A DNA stretch of 64,000 bases from Parapedobacter composti (GCF_900112315.1 NZ_FOLL01000008.1:105939-169938), one strand, 5' to 3'. Positions 44,587 through 54,126 are shown, counted from the stretch's first letter. The notes: a model not told the origin generated them from the letters alone. Numbers and translations: made by a program.

Positions 44587-47099
44587 AAATAAAGGCGGGC
44601 AAATACGTTCCATGTGCGCTTAAGGGTGTAGGCTTTGACTTCTTCAATCATCTCGCTCTGTGGATTAATACGATAGTACCGGCTGATTTCGGTGGCTGTG
44701 TTAAACGCATTCTGCATGGCAAAGCCGGTGCGTAGTCGCCAACCGTTCGGAAAACCGACATTCAAGCTTCCGGATAAATCCACCTGGAAATGATCGGCCA
44801 GCCTGCTACCATTCGGCGAATCATACTGGACAAATAGCGTTCCATCGTCCCTGATTCCAGGAATCCGTGATGCAGGCTCGGAGTAATACCGCCCGGCATA
44901 CCAAGTGGAGCCAATGGCGCCTTGCCACGTGTTGTTATCGTAAATAAATCCACTGCGCAGTGCCAGTGGGACATGGTGGTGATTTCTGAACGTTTGCGGG
45001 TTTAGGTCTGGAAAAAAATAGGCACTTCGATTGATATTGCCATTGACCCATCCCGTGAAATGTCCGCTTTGTTTCTGCACCAGTACTTCCATGCCTTTCA
45101 CCGTATAGTCGCCTATTGTCCCATACCGTTCAAATGGGTATTGCAAACCTTGGCTCCGGCCGCTGATATTGTTTACCTGTTTAACGAACGGTTCTGCGGT
45201 AATCAGCCAGTTGTCACGTTGGAATTGTATTTCCAGCGACAACTGTTGGCTGCCGATCAGTGGTACATCGCTGCCATTGGCCAACTTCCACCGCCGGGTT
45301 TCTACACCGAAGAAATCCTGCTGGGTGTGTATTTCCTGATAAGCCGTCTGACTCTTGGTTTCGCCCAGCAAGGTAAGCCGCCAGCCTGCTCCCCATTGAT
45401 AAGAAAGCATAAGCCGCGGCTCGGTACGGAACTGCCGGTATGCTGCAAAATAATGCTGCCGTATGCCGGCCGATAGATCCATGCTCTTGAAACTCGCCCT
45501 GCCCTGGACAATCCATGCATGATTCAGGAGAGACGCGTCACTCGACCAACTGGTATCCGGAAAATGGCTTTGGTCGTTGTTGCCCACTACAGTCTTATCC
45601 AATTGGTAACCCAAATCAATAGCAAACCCACGCTGCAACAGGATATGATGCCCAGCTGAAAATTCCAAAGCCAGTACATCGTTCCGCTGCAAAGTAACCT
45701 GATCGTTATCTACACGAAAGTCCTTGGCCTGCAGTTGGTAAGCCGACAAAGATGCCTGTGCATCACTGGTTTGCCACTGGTTCCACCGCTTTTCATAGGC
45801 TATATTACCCCCCAAGGACGACTGGCTCAGCGTACTGGTTTCTGCAGCACGGCTGTGCTGGCTGCTTTGCGTAACATTCAGGCTATTGGCAATTAGAATA
45901 GCATTGGCTCGGAAAGCAGACGTGGCATCGATCTGATGATTGACCTGCGCCGTGGCATCATAGAAATAAAATACTTCCTCACTGGTGTAATCCAACGGCT
46001 GGTCGGCAAAGAAATTGGTAACTTTCGTATGCTGGAATACACGATCGGAATACCTCCTGTAAATAGGAAACGACATGAAATCCGTAAACGAACGCCGGCC
46101 ACTGAATTGCCAATAGGTTTTTGGAGATGTATGAACGGCCACATTGAAATCGGCATTCACCAAGTTGAAGCCCGCTGACCGCTCTTGGACCTGTGCCGGA
46201 CCGGGTCGGCTGTCAATCACAACGGTACCCGATACCGATTCGCCGTATGTCGCGGGGGTACCGTTTTTGTATACCGTAATGGCATGTGGCAAATTAGGAT
46301 TAAAGGCCGAAATAAGGCCGAAAAAGTGCCCCGTTTGGAACAGGCGTATCCCGTTCCACACAAACAGGTTTTGATCGTGCGTACCGCCCCTTACACTGAT
46401 ATCGGAAACGGACTGGTTAACGCTGATGATGCCCGGCATCTGCCGTAAAGTCCGCAATACATCAGGCTCGGTATCACCCGGCAGCATTCCGGTTTCTTTA
46501 GGCATAATGTAATAACTGTTTCCCGTCTTCTTCTGTATCCCTTTTGTCAGGAAATGAGTAACGGACGTTTCGCTTAATTCCACGGGTTGCCTGTCCAATT
46601 TAAAAACCGGGAGTTGCATGATTTCGGTTGCACTCCACGATACCGTCAATGACCGGTAACCTATATGTGAGATGTGGAACACCGTTGAATCGGCCAGTTC
46701 CAATTCAAAACACCCCCATTTATCTGCTACCGCACTTGTACCCATCGGGGCGCGCACCGTGGCGTACGGCAACGGGGCATTTGTTGCTGCATCCAGCACG
46801 ACGCCCTTTACCCTCCCCTTCTTATCCAGTTGGCCCTGTACCACTACATACCCCGGAGCAACCACCGTAACCGCCAGTCCTGTCTGCTCCTGTATGTAAC
46901 GCAATTGCTCAGGCAAGGCCCCCGCCCGATCGATCGGCTTTATCCGCACCCCATGGACCTCAGCATCAATGAAACTGAACCGGACGCCATGCCGTTGTTC
47001 CAGCATAGACAGGTAGGCTTCCAACGGTATATCCCGTTCCTGGGCCTCCGCCCGGCAAGCGGTTAACAACAAGAATAAAATACTCAATCTGGCCAACAA
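44583..47099 (-). CDS. TonB-dependent signalling receptor with STN-like domain
   Basis: An 838-residue outer-membrane receptor. Order: signal peptide (to about AEAQERD), STN/secretin-like domain (about 24-92), carboxypeptidase-regulatory beta-sandwich (KGVVLDAATNAPLPYATV), plug (about 205-305, LRTLRQMPGIISVNQSVSDISVRGGTHDQNLFVWNG, YGESVSGTVVIDS) and barrel ending NVFARLYF. It stands 2 bp after FecR in a sigma-FecR-receptor operon, like FecIRA. No SusD or ligand gene is adjacent, so the ligand may be a siderophore, metal chelate or small molecule. Confidence 0.88.
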   Translation of the reverse strand: MLARLSILFLLLTACRAEAQERDIPLEAYLSMLEQRHGVRFSFIDAEVHGVRIKPIDRAGALPEQLRYIQEQTGLAVTVVAPGYVVVQGQLDKKGRVKGVVLDAATNAPLPYATVRAPMGTSAVADKWGCFELELADSTVFHISHIGYRSLTVSWSATEIMQLPVFKLDRQPVELSETSVTHFLTKGIQKKTGNSYYIMPKETGMLPGDTEPDVLRTLRQMPGIISVNQSVSDISVRGGTHDQNLFVWNGIRLFQTGHFFGLISAFNPNLPHAITVYKNGTPATYGESVSGTVVIDSRPGPAQVQERSAGFNLVNADFNVAVHTSPKTYWQFSGRRSFTDFMSFPIYRRYSDRVFQHTKVTNFFADQPLDYTSEEVFYFYDATAQVNHQIDATSAFRANAILIANSLNVTQSSQHSRAAETSTLSQSSLGGNIAYEKRWNQWQTSDAQASLSAYQLQAKDFRVDNDQVTLQRNDVLALEFSAGHHILLQRGFAIDLGYQLDKTVVGNNDQSHFPDTSWSSDASLLNHAWIVQGRASFKSMDLSAGIRQHYFAAYRQFRTEPRLMLSYQWGAGWRLTLLGETKSQTAYQEIHTQQDFFGVETRRWKLANGSDVPLIGSQQLSLEIQFQRDNWLITAEPFVKQVNNISGRSQGLQYPFERYGTIGDYTVKGMEVLVQKQSGHFTGWVNGNINRSAYFFPDLNPQTFRNHHHVPLALRSGFIYDNNTWQGAIGSTWYAGRYYSEPASRIPGIRDDGTLFVQYDSPNGSRLADHFQVDLSGSLNVGFPNGWRLRTGFAMQNAFNTATEISRYYRINPQSEMIEEVKAYTLKRTWNVFARLYF

Positions 47100-47101
47100 C
47101 G

Positions 47102-48001
47102 CTACTTTGAAATTAGCTGATAAGTACCGTTATCCCCCGTGTGCTGCATTGAAAAAGCTTTGCCTATGATGTCCAACGCCACGTCTAAATCATCAGCCGG
47201 CACCGATCCGGTAAACGTACCTTTGGCGGGTGCCTGCTGAGCGGTGATAAGCACGTCATAAACACGCCCCAGTTCGGTTAGTACATCCGCCAGCGGTGCC
47301 GATCGGAAATCCAACCGCCGCTGTGTCCAGACGGGCTGCCTCAGAAAAATCCGATTATGCTCCCAACGACCGTCTTTGATGGCTACCGATCGGCCGGCAA
47401 CAACAACCTCTTGCTTCCCTCCTTGGTTTACCTGCACCTTACCTTCGTAACAACTGGTTTCCAAAACGCCATCCGCCACTTTCACATTAAACTGTGTACC
47501 CAAAACCCCGACACTGCCCACTGACGTGTTGACGACGAATATCCCTCCACGGTCTACCCGGAAGTAGGCCTCACCCTCAAGGCGCAGCTTACGCCGGAAA
47601 AGCCATAGCCACCTGTTGTATTCCAGCCGCGACAGCCTGTTAAGTGTCACTTCAGAGCCGTCCGGCAAGCTGACGTCCATTTGCTCTGCCGCAGCGGTTT
47701 CGAACACCCGGTTGCCCGAACGGAACAGCAGCACACCAATCAATGCTATTACTGCTATTGATGCCGCTACGGCCCAGCCACCGGAACGGTACGGACGGCG
47801 GCGCAATCTGCCCGGATCTTTGGATGCGAGCACCGTAGCCAGCGATACCTCATCATCCGTATTATCGGGAACCTCCAGTAACGACGAATAATGTTTTATC
47901 TTCTCGTATAATGCATAATCCGGATCGCGTTTCAGTGCCGCTAACTCGGGGCCGGTCAATTCGCCGTTGAGGAACGTAGCCAGTTTATTATCCTGCTCCA
48001 T
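47102..48001 (-). CDS. FecR-family anti-sigma factor
   Basis: A 299-residue single-pass regulator. Short N-terminal cytoplasmic part (MEQDNKLATFLNGEL), membrane helix at about 75-93 (GWAVAASIAVIALIGVLLF), FecR domain (LPDGSEVTLNRLSRLEY, LEGEAYFRVDR, VGVLGTQFNVKV) and a C-terminal DUF4974/STN-like domain (DFRSAPLADVLTELGRVYDV). It lies between the sigma gene (9-bp gap) and the receptor gene (2-bp gap), a compact signalling operon. Confidence 0.92.
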   Translation of the reverse strand: MEQDNKLATFLNGELTGPELAALKRDPDYALYEKIKHYSSLLEVPDNTDDEVSLATVLASKDPGRLRRRPYRSGGWAVAASIAVIALIGVLLFRSGNRVFETAAAEQMDVSLPDGSEVTLNRLSRLEYNRWLWLFRRKLRLEGEAYFRVDRGGIFVVNTSVGSVGVLGTQFNVKVADGVLETSCYEGKVQVNQGGKQEVVVAGRSVAIKDGRWEHNRIFLRQPVWTQRRLDFRSAPLADVLTELGRVYDVLITAQQAPAKGTFTGSVPADDLDVALDIIGKAFSMQHTGDNGTYQLISK

Positions 48002-48010
48002 AACGCCTAG

Positions 48011-48538
48011 CTATTTAAATTCGGTTAATGTCTTTTTCAATGCCAGCATGGCCAAGTGTATCCGCTTCTCCACAGCTTTCACACTGATACCTAATACAGC
48101 CGCAATTTCGGCATACTTGAGCTTGTCTACCCGGTGCATCAAGAAAGCCTGGCGCTGCGCATCGCTTAAGTTGGCAATGGCACGGAGGAGCCGCTCCTTA
48201 AACTGCTTTTCCTCCAGCAGAAACTGAGGCGACTCGAAGCTTTCAGTTTCATGGTTTCCGTTTTTACTGTAGGTAAGCATCACTTTCTCATGAGCTTTCA
48301 CCTTCAGCATTTTACGGTAAGCAACACTATACAAGTACGGTTTGGCTCGCTCGTAAGGTACTTTGTCGCAATGCTGCCACAAGGCAGCGAAAGCCTCCTG
48401 CGCCACGTCGCTGGCGCGTTCCATATCGCCGAACCGATAATATAGGAAATGGCGCAATGTCTTGACCTGTTCCCTGAAAAACCGCGCAAATACCGCTTCC
48501 TTGCAAACGGACCGCTCATCCAACACACACGTTTCCAT
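48011..48538 (-). CDS. ECF RNA polymerase sigma factor
   Basis: A 175-residue ECF sigma factor. Region 2 is FFREQVKTLRHFLYYRFGDMERASDVAQEAFAALW; region 4 is LSDAQRQAFLMHRVDKLKYAEIAAVLGISVKAVEKRIHLAM, a standard HTH. It leads the operon with FecR and a TonB receptor, and should be released when the receptor is occupied. It is divergent from a PorT-like porin gene across an inverted repeat. Confidence 0.92.
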   Translation of the reverse strand: METCVLDERSVCKEAVFARFFREQVKTLRHFLYYRFGDMERASDVAQEAFAALWQHCDKVPYERAKPYLYSVAYRKMLKVKAHEKVMLTYSKNGNHETESFESPQFLLEEKQFKERLLRAIANLSDAQRQAFLMHRVDKLKYAEIAAVLGISVKAVEKRIHLAMLALKKTLTEFK

Positions 48539-48583
48539 TCGTTAAAGATAATCTATTGCTGTTAATAACCGCTATATCCTAAA

Positions 48584-48625
48584 AAACCCTACCTGAAAAA
48601 AAATAAAAAATCAAGGGTAGGGTTT
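48584..48625. promoter_or_regulatory. Perfect inverted repeat between the sigma and porin genes
   Basis: AAACCCTACC (48584-48593) and GGTAGGGTTT (48616-48625) form a perfect 10-bp inverted repeat around a 22-base A-rich spacer. Each arm puts a GGTAGGGTTT motif pointing outward, one to each divergent gene, so they may be paired promoter elements for an ECF sigma factor, or a binding site. Function is inference. Confidence 0.5.
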
Positions 48626-48668
48626 CTGCGAACCAAGCGGTTTTAAGCTCGTAAAAAGAAAAATAAAC

Positions 48669-49316
48669 ATGAAACAATTCGTATTATTCACAGCACTGAT
48701 GGCAGCATGCCTGCTTGCACAAGCACAACAACAAGTACGGTTCGGCGTAAAAGCCGGTTTGAATTTATCTTCCCTGGGCGATTATGAGCTCCTGCTTGAA
48801 GGCCAGGAAGACGCCGAGCTGGAGAACAAACCCGGCTTCCATGCCGGTATCGTGGCCCAGATTCCGCTGGCAAACCAATTGGGCATTGAAACGGGCGTAT
48901 TTTACACGCAGCTCGGCGGCCGGGAACGCGAGCGCGATTGGGATGAACAATACAAGGTGACCGCTAATTCTGCGTACCTGCAGGTTCCAGTCAGTCTTTT
49001 TTATGAATTCCAGTTACCCATGCAAATCAGCATTTACCCCTCATTGGGCGTCTACGGCAGCTATGGGCTGGGAGGCGATATCAAAGCGGAAGGCCAGGTG
49101 GGCGGCACGGACATCACACGCAACCAACAGTATTTCGGTGATTTTGCAAACCGGTTTGATTTCGGAGGGACAGCAGGCCTGCATGTTGGGCTAGGGCACT
49201 TCCTGATCGGTGCCGGATACGACCGCGGCTTTACGCGGGTAAACAGCGAGCGGGTGCCTTATGGTGACAACGCCTTCAATTCCAACATCAGGTTTTCCGT
49301 AGGTTTCTTATTTTAG
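48669..49316 (+). CDS. PorT-like outer-membrane beta-barrel protein
   Basis: A 215-residue porin-family protein: signal peptide (LFTALMAACLLAQAQ) and an eight-stranded-type barrel starting VRFGVKAGLNLSSLGDY and ending with alternating aromatic strands (NIRFSVGFLF). Typical of the small Bacteroidota OMP_b-brl family. Divergent from the sigma operon and followed 4 bp later by a lipoprotein gene. Confidence 0.85.
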   Translation: MKQFVLFTALMAACLLAQAQQQVRFGVKAGLNLSSLGDYELLLEGQEDAELENKPGFHAGIVAQIPLANQLGIETGVFYTQLGGRERERDWDEQYKVTANSAYLQVPVSLFYEFQLPMQISIYPSLGVYGSYGLGGDIKAEGQVGGTDITRNQQYFGDFANRFDFGGTAGLHVGLGHFLIGAGYDRGFTRVNSERVPYGDNAFNSNIRFSVGFLF

Positions 49317-49320
49317 CATC

Positions 49321-49764
49321 ATGATGAAATGTAAATTCATATTCGGTATCGTACTTGCCTTGGCAAGTACGATCACCATTTCGTGCGATAAAGACGACGA
49401 TGATATCACCAACCCGCAGACCATTGTGGTGAGCAACCTGTTAAAAGAAGGTATATGGGCTATTACCACGTTCAAGCACGACGGTCTGGATAAAACGGCC
49501 GCGATGGATGGCTTTGCTTTCCAATTTGGTTCCGGAAATATCCTCGAGGCAACCACCGGAAGCGAAACCTATACCGGCACGTGGTCTGTCACGGCCGACG
49601 ACGACGATATGGAACTGAACATTTTCTTTTCAAACCCTGTAACACTACGCGTTTTAAATGACGATTGGGATATCATTAATTACTCGGCAAACCGCATAGC
49701 GGTTGCAGAAGATTATGGCGACAGGGACGAAAGTGTACTGGTGTTTGAACGGTATACCGAATAA
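49321..49764 (+). CDS. Small lipoprotein, lipocalin-like in outline, unknown function
   Basis: A 147-residue lipoprotein: signal peptide ending TITISC (Cys22), then an acidic linker DKDDDD and a beta-rich domain (GIWAITTFKHDG, TYTGTWSVTADDDDMELNIFF, VLVFERYTE). I do not recognise the family; it resembles small lipocalin-like lipoproteins of Bacteroidota. Co-transcribed with the porin gene. Another in-frame ATG follows at once (49324). Confidence 0.75.
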   Translation: MMKCKFIFGIVLALASTITISCDKDDDDITNPQTIVVSNLLKEGIWAITTFKHDGLDKTAAMDGFAFQFGSGNILEATTGSETYTGTWSVTADDDDMELNIFFSNPVTLRVLNDDWDIINYSANRIAVAEDYGDRDESVLVFERYTE

Positions 49765-49792
49765 CCCTTAACCGAAGTGAAGCGTCAGGGGG

Positions 49793-50440
49793 TTATCGGA
49801 ATATCAACTTTATTTTCCCGGTGTTGCCTTTCCAGGTGGGTCCGTTATCCAGCAACCGCTTCGCTTCGGCCAACAGTTCCGCTACCGCCCCTTCGGTATC
49901 CCGGATAGCGGCGGGCCGGCCCTGCTCATCAATAGTGAAGGCTAACAACACTTCCCCCTTGGGTAATTCATTTCCCATGTGCTCGGCAAGGTACGCATTA
50001 AACGCTTTCCATCCCTGTGCCGGCTCCGCATCAAATGCCATTCCGGTGATGGGCAGGGCCTGTATGCCCACAGCTTGAGGCACAGCAAGCTCCACCTGCA
50101 CCTCTTTCTCGCCCCGTTGCGGATCCGGATGGTTACGCATCCACAGCAACACCAGCACCAGTACCATCAATACGCAAGCGGTGGCGGCTACCCCCAGTCG
50201 TTGCCAACCGAAATAAAAGGCATGGCGCTCCTTCGTCTGCTGGGTAATGCGATCAGCCAACCGCTGCTGCAGTAGGCTTAGCTGCCGGTGGCTCACGCGC
50301 TGCTGCAGACGGTAGCCGTCAATGGCATCCTGCAACAAGGGGTCGTCCAGCGCCTCCCGCTCAAGCTCATACATCTCCTCTCGGGATAATTCGCCGTTGA
50401 GGTACCGTTGTATGCGAATGATTAGGTAATTGTTGTTCAT
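49793..50440 (-). CDS. Transmembrane anti-sigma factor with TonB-C-like periplasmic domain
   Basis: A 215-residue single-pass protein. The cytoplasmic part (1-80) looks like an anti-sigma domain (YLNGELSREEMYELEREALDD). One membrane helix lies at about 83-101. The periplasmic C-terminus (about 143-215: KAFNAYLAEHM, GEVLLAFTIDEQGRPAAI, AEAKRLLDNGPTWKG, GKIKLIF) has the pattern of the TonB C-terminal domain. It is coupled to the upstream sigma gene by an ATGA overlap. There is no FecR domain, so it may sense through TonB-box-like contacts (inference). Confidence 0.8.
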   Translation of the reverse strand: MNNNYLIIRIQRYLNGELSREEMYELEREALDDPLLQDAIDGYRLQQRVSHRQLSLLQQRLADRITQQTKERHAFYFGWQRLGVAATACVLMVLVLVLLWMRNHPDPQRGEKEVQVELAVPQAVGIQALPITGMAFDAEPAQGWKAFNAYLAEHMGNELPKGEVLLAFTIDEQGRPAAIRDTEGAVAELLAEAKRLLDNGPTWKGNTGKIKLIFR

Positions 50441-50988
50441 TCCTGTTTCCTTTCCATGCAGATTTTTAAGTTGCGTTTGCCGTTCTGGATGTAACTTTTT
50501 ACTTTATTGAGATCATACCCCGTAATAGCTGCAACGTCTTTATAGCACTTTTGTTCCAGGTAAAATAGCCGGATGCAGCGTTGCTGTTCTTCGTTGAGTT
50601 CTTCCAAACACGATTCCATCAGCGCAAGCCGCTCTTCAGTAATGGGCTCCTCATATTGTTGATGCAATAACCGATCACTTTCCACAAGATGCTCTTCAAT
50701 ATCCACCGTACTGACCCGGCTCTCAGTACGCAGATCCATCAGGCAATGATTCCGCGCCAACGTATACAGCCAGCTTTTGAAATTGCTCACTTCATGGACC
50801 CGCAACTTGGCAACGAGCGATTCAAAGATCTGCATAACCGCGTCCTCGCTTTTCGCCTCATCCTTATAATATTTGAAGCACAAACCGTAGACCAACGGCA
50901 TGTAGGGCTCATACAACCTACCCAGCAATTGCAGGTTGCCTGTTTCCCGGTATGCGGTCAATAGATACTGTTCAGACTGTTCCACCAA
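50437..50988 (-). CDS. RNA polymerase sigma-70 factor, ECF type
   Basis: A 183-residue sigma factor. Region 2: YEPYMPLVYGLCFKYYKDEAKSEDAVMQIFESLVAKL; region 4: LEELNEEQQRCIRLFYLEQKCYKDVAAITGYDLNKVKSYIQNGKRNLK. Its stop overlaps the anti-sigma start (ATGA), so the two are translated together in a fixed ratio. It is separated from the fad operon by a terminator. Targets unknown. Confidence 0.9.
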   Translation of the reverse strand: MVEQSEQYLLTAYRETGNLQLLGRLYEPYMPLVYGLCFKYYKDEAKSEDAVMQIFESLVAKLRVHEVSNFKSWLYTLARNHCLMDLRTESRVSTVDIEEHLVESDRLLHQQYEEPITEERLALMESCLEELNEEQQRCIRLFYLEQKCYKDVAAITGYDLNKVKSYIQNGKRNLKICMERKQE

Positions 50989-51023
50989 CCAAACATACCA
51001 ATTTCCACGGACACTAAAAAGAA

Positions 51024-51049
51024 ACCGGGGCGGTATATACTGCCCCGGT
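51024..51049 (-). terminator. Terminator of the fad operon
   Basis: On the minus strand ACCGGGGC pairs with GCCCCGGT across loop AGTATATACC, followed by TTTCTTTTT. It lies 47 bp past the acyl-CoA dehydrogenase stop. Confidence 0.8.
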
Positions 51050-51095
51050 CTCGCCTTCTCATGTGTGTTTGTGAATTATTGTTACGTCAGCTAAC

Positions 51096-52886
51096 CTAAA
51101 AACACCAGCCATTCGCATCAATCAATTGTTTCGCCACCCGCTGCCGGGCATCTTTGGCATTATAGGGCTCGGTTTTTGTAAAGCGCCGCAATCCCATCAG
51201 CATCATCTTCAGTTCATCCCCCGCTGCAAAGGCATTCAACGCCTCCTTTCCGGCAAGGTAAACCGCATCAACCGCTGCGTGCAGGTAAATACGGGCCATA
51301 TCCAGCTGACCTTGCACCGCATCGCCTCCCTGACGATTGGAGAGCTTCTCCACACGGAGCAACGCAGATTCAGCCAAATAAATATAGCCGATAATGTCGG
51401 CGATGTTCATCAGTATCTCCTGCTCCTTCTGCAATGCCATCATGAGCTTCTGTACGGCGGCACCGGCTACCAGCAAGCCCGCTTTCTTGAGGTTGGCGAT
51501 TACCTTCTTCTCATAAGCAAACGGCACATCATCGGTTTCCCCGAAGTCGGGGATGGCCGTCAGTTCAGCTGCCACCGTCTGTGCAGGCCCCATCAGGTCA
51601 AGCTCACCCTTCAACGCCCGTTTCAATAGCATATCCACGATAAGCAGGCGGTTCACCTCATTGGTACCCTCAAAGATGCGGTTAATGCGCGAATCACGGT
51701 ATGCACGTTCCATCGGTGCCTCGGCCGAGTATCCCATACCACCATAGATTTGCACCCCTTCATCCACCACATAATCAAGCATTTCCGATCCCCACACCTT
51801 CAATATCGCGCATTCAATGGCAAACTGCTCGGTCGCTTTCAGTTTCGCCGTGACGGCATCCATTCCGCCTGCTACCAAGGTTCCGTACGTGTCGTCGATA
51901 TGCTGACCGGCCCGGTACGCGGCGCTTTCCACAGCGAAATTGCGCGTGGCCATCTCCGCCAGTTTATGGCGTATGGCCCCGAATTTTGAAATCTGAATAC
52001 CGAACTGTACGCGTTCATTGGCATAATTAACTGCCTGGTTGATGACCCGTCGTGATGACCCGATGGTGGCAGCCCCCAGTTTAATGCGCCCCACATTGAG
52101 GATATTCACGGCAATCTTGAAGCCGTTGCCTCGCTCCGACAACATGTTCTCCACCGGTACGGGGCAGTCGTTGAAAAACACCTGCCGGGTCGAAGACCCC
52201 TTGATGCCCAGCTTATGCTCCTCGGGATTCATGCTAATCCCGCCGAAGCTGCGTTCCACAATAAACGCTGTATGGTTCTTGTCATCGTCGATTTTGGCAA
52301 ACACAATGAACACGTCAGCGAAACCACCGTTGGTAATCCACATTTTCTGCCCGTTGATGAGGTAATGCGTGCCTTCAGCGTTCAATTTAGCGCTGGTGCG
52401 GCCCGAATTGGCATCCGACCCCGCGTTCGGCTCCGTAAGGCAATAAGCCGCTTTCCATTCGCCCGTGGCCAACTTCGGGACATACTTCTCCTTTTGGGCA
52501 TCATTACCATAATACAGGATGGGCAATGTGCCGATACCGGTATGTGCTGACAGCGCCACCGCGAACGAATGCCCTGCTCCGATGACATCGGCCACCAGCA
52601 TGGACGTATTGAAATTCTTGCCGAATCCGCCATACTGTTCAGGAACAGATACCCCTAACAGCCCCAATTCACCCGCTTTGTCCAGCAGCCCTTCCATCAA
52701 CCCTTCTTCCTGTGCATCGATGCGGTCGAGCTTGGGAAAAATTTCAGCGTCCAGGAAGTCTGCGCAGGTCTGTTTGATCATGACCTGTTCGTCATCGAAG
52801 TCCTCAGGGATGAATATATCCCGGTAACTCGTTTCCCTGACTACGAATTCACCACCTTTAATCGTATTTTTCGTTTCCGTTGCCAT
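51096..52886 (-). CDS. fadE: Acyl-CoA dehydrogenase (FadE-type)
   Basis: A 596-residue FAD enzyme for the first step of beta-oxidation, of the long VLCAD-like type with an extra C-terminal helical domain (about 430-596). Visible signatures: CLTEPNAGSDANSG, QKMWITNGGFADVF, and the catalytic-base region YGGMGYSAEAPMERAYRDSRINRIFEGTNE. The start MATETKN is chosen over an ATG five codons upstream that overlaps the thiolase gene. Its length and place match B. subtilis FadE in fadNAE. Confidence 0.93.
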   Translation of the reverse strand: MATETKNTIKGGEFVVRETSYRDIFIPEDFDDEQVMIKQTCADFLDAEIFPKLDRIDAQEEGLMEGLLDKAGELGLLGVSVPEQYGGFGKNFNTSMLVADVIGAGHSFAVALSAHTGIGTLPILYYGNDAQKEKYVPKLATGEWKAAYCLTEPNAGSDANSGRTSAKLNAEGTHYLINGQKMWITNGGFADVFIVFAKIDDDKNHTAFIVERSFGGISMNPEEHKLGIKGSSTRQVFFNDCPVPVENMLSERGNGFKIAVNILNVGRIKLGAATIGSSRRVINQAVNYANERVQFGIQISKFGAIRHKLAEMATRNFAVESAAYRAGQHIDDTYGTLVAGGMDAVTAKLKATEQFAIECAILKVWGSEMLDYVVDEGVQIYGGMGYSAEAPMERAYRDSRINRIFEGTNEVNRLLIVDMLLKRALKGELDLMGPAQTVAAELTAIPDFGETDDVPFAYEKKVIANLKKAGLLVAGAAVQKLMMALQKEQEILMNIADIIGYIYLAESALLRVEKLSNRQGGDAVQGQLDMARIYLHAAVDAVYLAGKEALNAFAAGDELKMMLMGLRRFTKTEPYNAKDARQRVAKQLIDANGWCF

Positions 52887-52897
52887 AATCTGTTTCG

Positions 52898-54073
52898 TCA
52901 AAACACCTCAAAAATCCCGGCCGCCCCCTGTCCTGTTCCCACGCACATGGTGACCATGCCATATTTTTGGTTTCTGCGCTTTGCTTCGTGGAAGAGTTGC
53001 ACGGATAGTTTTGCTCCGGTACAGCCCAAAGGGTGCCCTAAAGCAATGGCCCCGCCATTAACATTCAGGTTATCCGGATTGATGCCCAGCTCGCGCACCA
53101 CGGCCAGCGACTGGGCTGCAAACGCCTCGTTCAACTCGATCAAGCCGATATCGTCCAGTTTTAAGTCAGCCATGCGCAGCGCTTTCGGTATCGCATCAAT
53201 AGGACCTATTCCCATGATGCGCGGTGGTACGCCCGCCACGCCGTAGCTCACCAGCCGGGCGATGGGCTCCACGTCCAGTTCTTTCAGTTTCCGTTCGGAT
53301 ACCACCAAAACGAATGCCGCACCGTCTGACGTTTGCGAAGAGTTACCCGCCGTAACGCTGCCTCCGGCAGCAAATACAGGCTTCAATTTCGCCAGTGCTT
53401 CCGGACTGGTATCCGGGCGGGGTCCTTCATCGGTATCCACGGTATATTCACGGGTCTCGATGTTCTTGCCGTCTTTAAGGTAATTCTCACGTATCGTAAT
53501 CGGTACCACACCCGCCTTGAGCCGTCCGTCTTTAATAGCCGCTATCGCCTTCTGGTGCGACTGGAAGGCAAACATATCCTGATCTTCACGGCTAACGTGA
53601 TATTCTTTCGCTACGGCTTCAGCAGTCAATCCCATGTTCCAGTACCAGTCGGGGTGATGTTTGGCCACCTCCGCATTAGGCACCACCTTCCACCCGCCCA
53701 TGGGCATGCCCGACATCACCTCCACCCCGCCGGCAACGATGGCATCGGCCATCCCCGCCCTGATTTTGGCTACGGCAGTGGCAATCGTTTCCAGTCCCGA
53801 GGCACAATAGCGGTTCACTGTCACCCCCGGCACCTTATCCGTATCCAACCCCATCAGGGAGATAATCCGCCCGATATTGAGGCCCTGCTCCGCTTCCGGC
53901 GTTGCGTTACCCACGATAACATCATCTACCTGCTCCTTGTCCAGATTGGGTACGGAAGCCACCAGGTGCTTAATGACATCCGCGGCGAGGTCATCGGCGC
54001 GGGTAAAACGAAAAACTCCGCGCGGTGCTTTACCAACTGCTGTCCGGTAACCTGCTATAATGTATGCTTCCAT
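52898..54073 (-). CDS. fadA: Acetyl-CoA C-acyltransferase (thiolase)
   Basis: A 391-residue thiolase that performs the last, chain-shortening step of beta-oxidation. Active site: Cys90 in NRYCASGLETI, His in GGAIALGHPLGCTGAK and Cys in MCVGTGQGAAGIFE. Closest in style to the degradative 3-ketoacyl-CoA thiolases. Located between the bifunctional enzyme and the dehydrogenase genes, matching Bacillus fadA. Confidence 0.95.
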   Translation of the reverse strand: MEAYIIAGYRTAVGKAPRGVFRFTRADDLAADVIKHLVASVPNLDKEQVDDVIVGNATPEAEQGLNIGRIISLMGLDTDKVPGVTVNRYCASGLETIATAVAKIRAGMADAIVAGGVEVMSGMPMGGWKVVPNAEVAKHHPDWYWNMGLTAEAVAKEYHVSREDQDMFAFQSHQKAIAAIKDGRLKAGVVPITIRENYLKDGKNIETREYTVDTDEGPRPDTSPEALAKLKPVFAAGGSVTAGNSSQTSDGAAFVLVVSERKLKELDVEPIARLVSYGVAGVPPRIMGIGPIDAIPKALRMADLKLDDIGLIELNEAFAAQSLAVVRELGINPDNLNVNGGAIALGHPLGCTGAKLSVQLFHEAKRRNQKYGMVTMCVGTGQGAAGIFEVF

Positions 54074-54126
54074 ATAGACTTGAAATTTGATTAATTCCTG
54101 TTTAATCGGCTCCGAAATCGATCACA

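Noticed and set aside
44583..47099. Receptor as a lipoprotein because of LLLTAC near the signal end
   Set aside because: A signal peptidase I site at AEAQ follows directly, and lipidated TonB receptors are rare, so a normal signal peptide is more likely.
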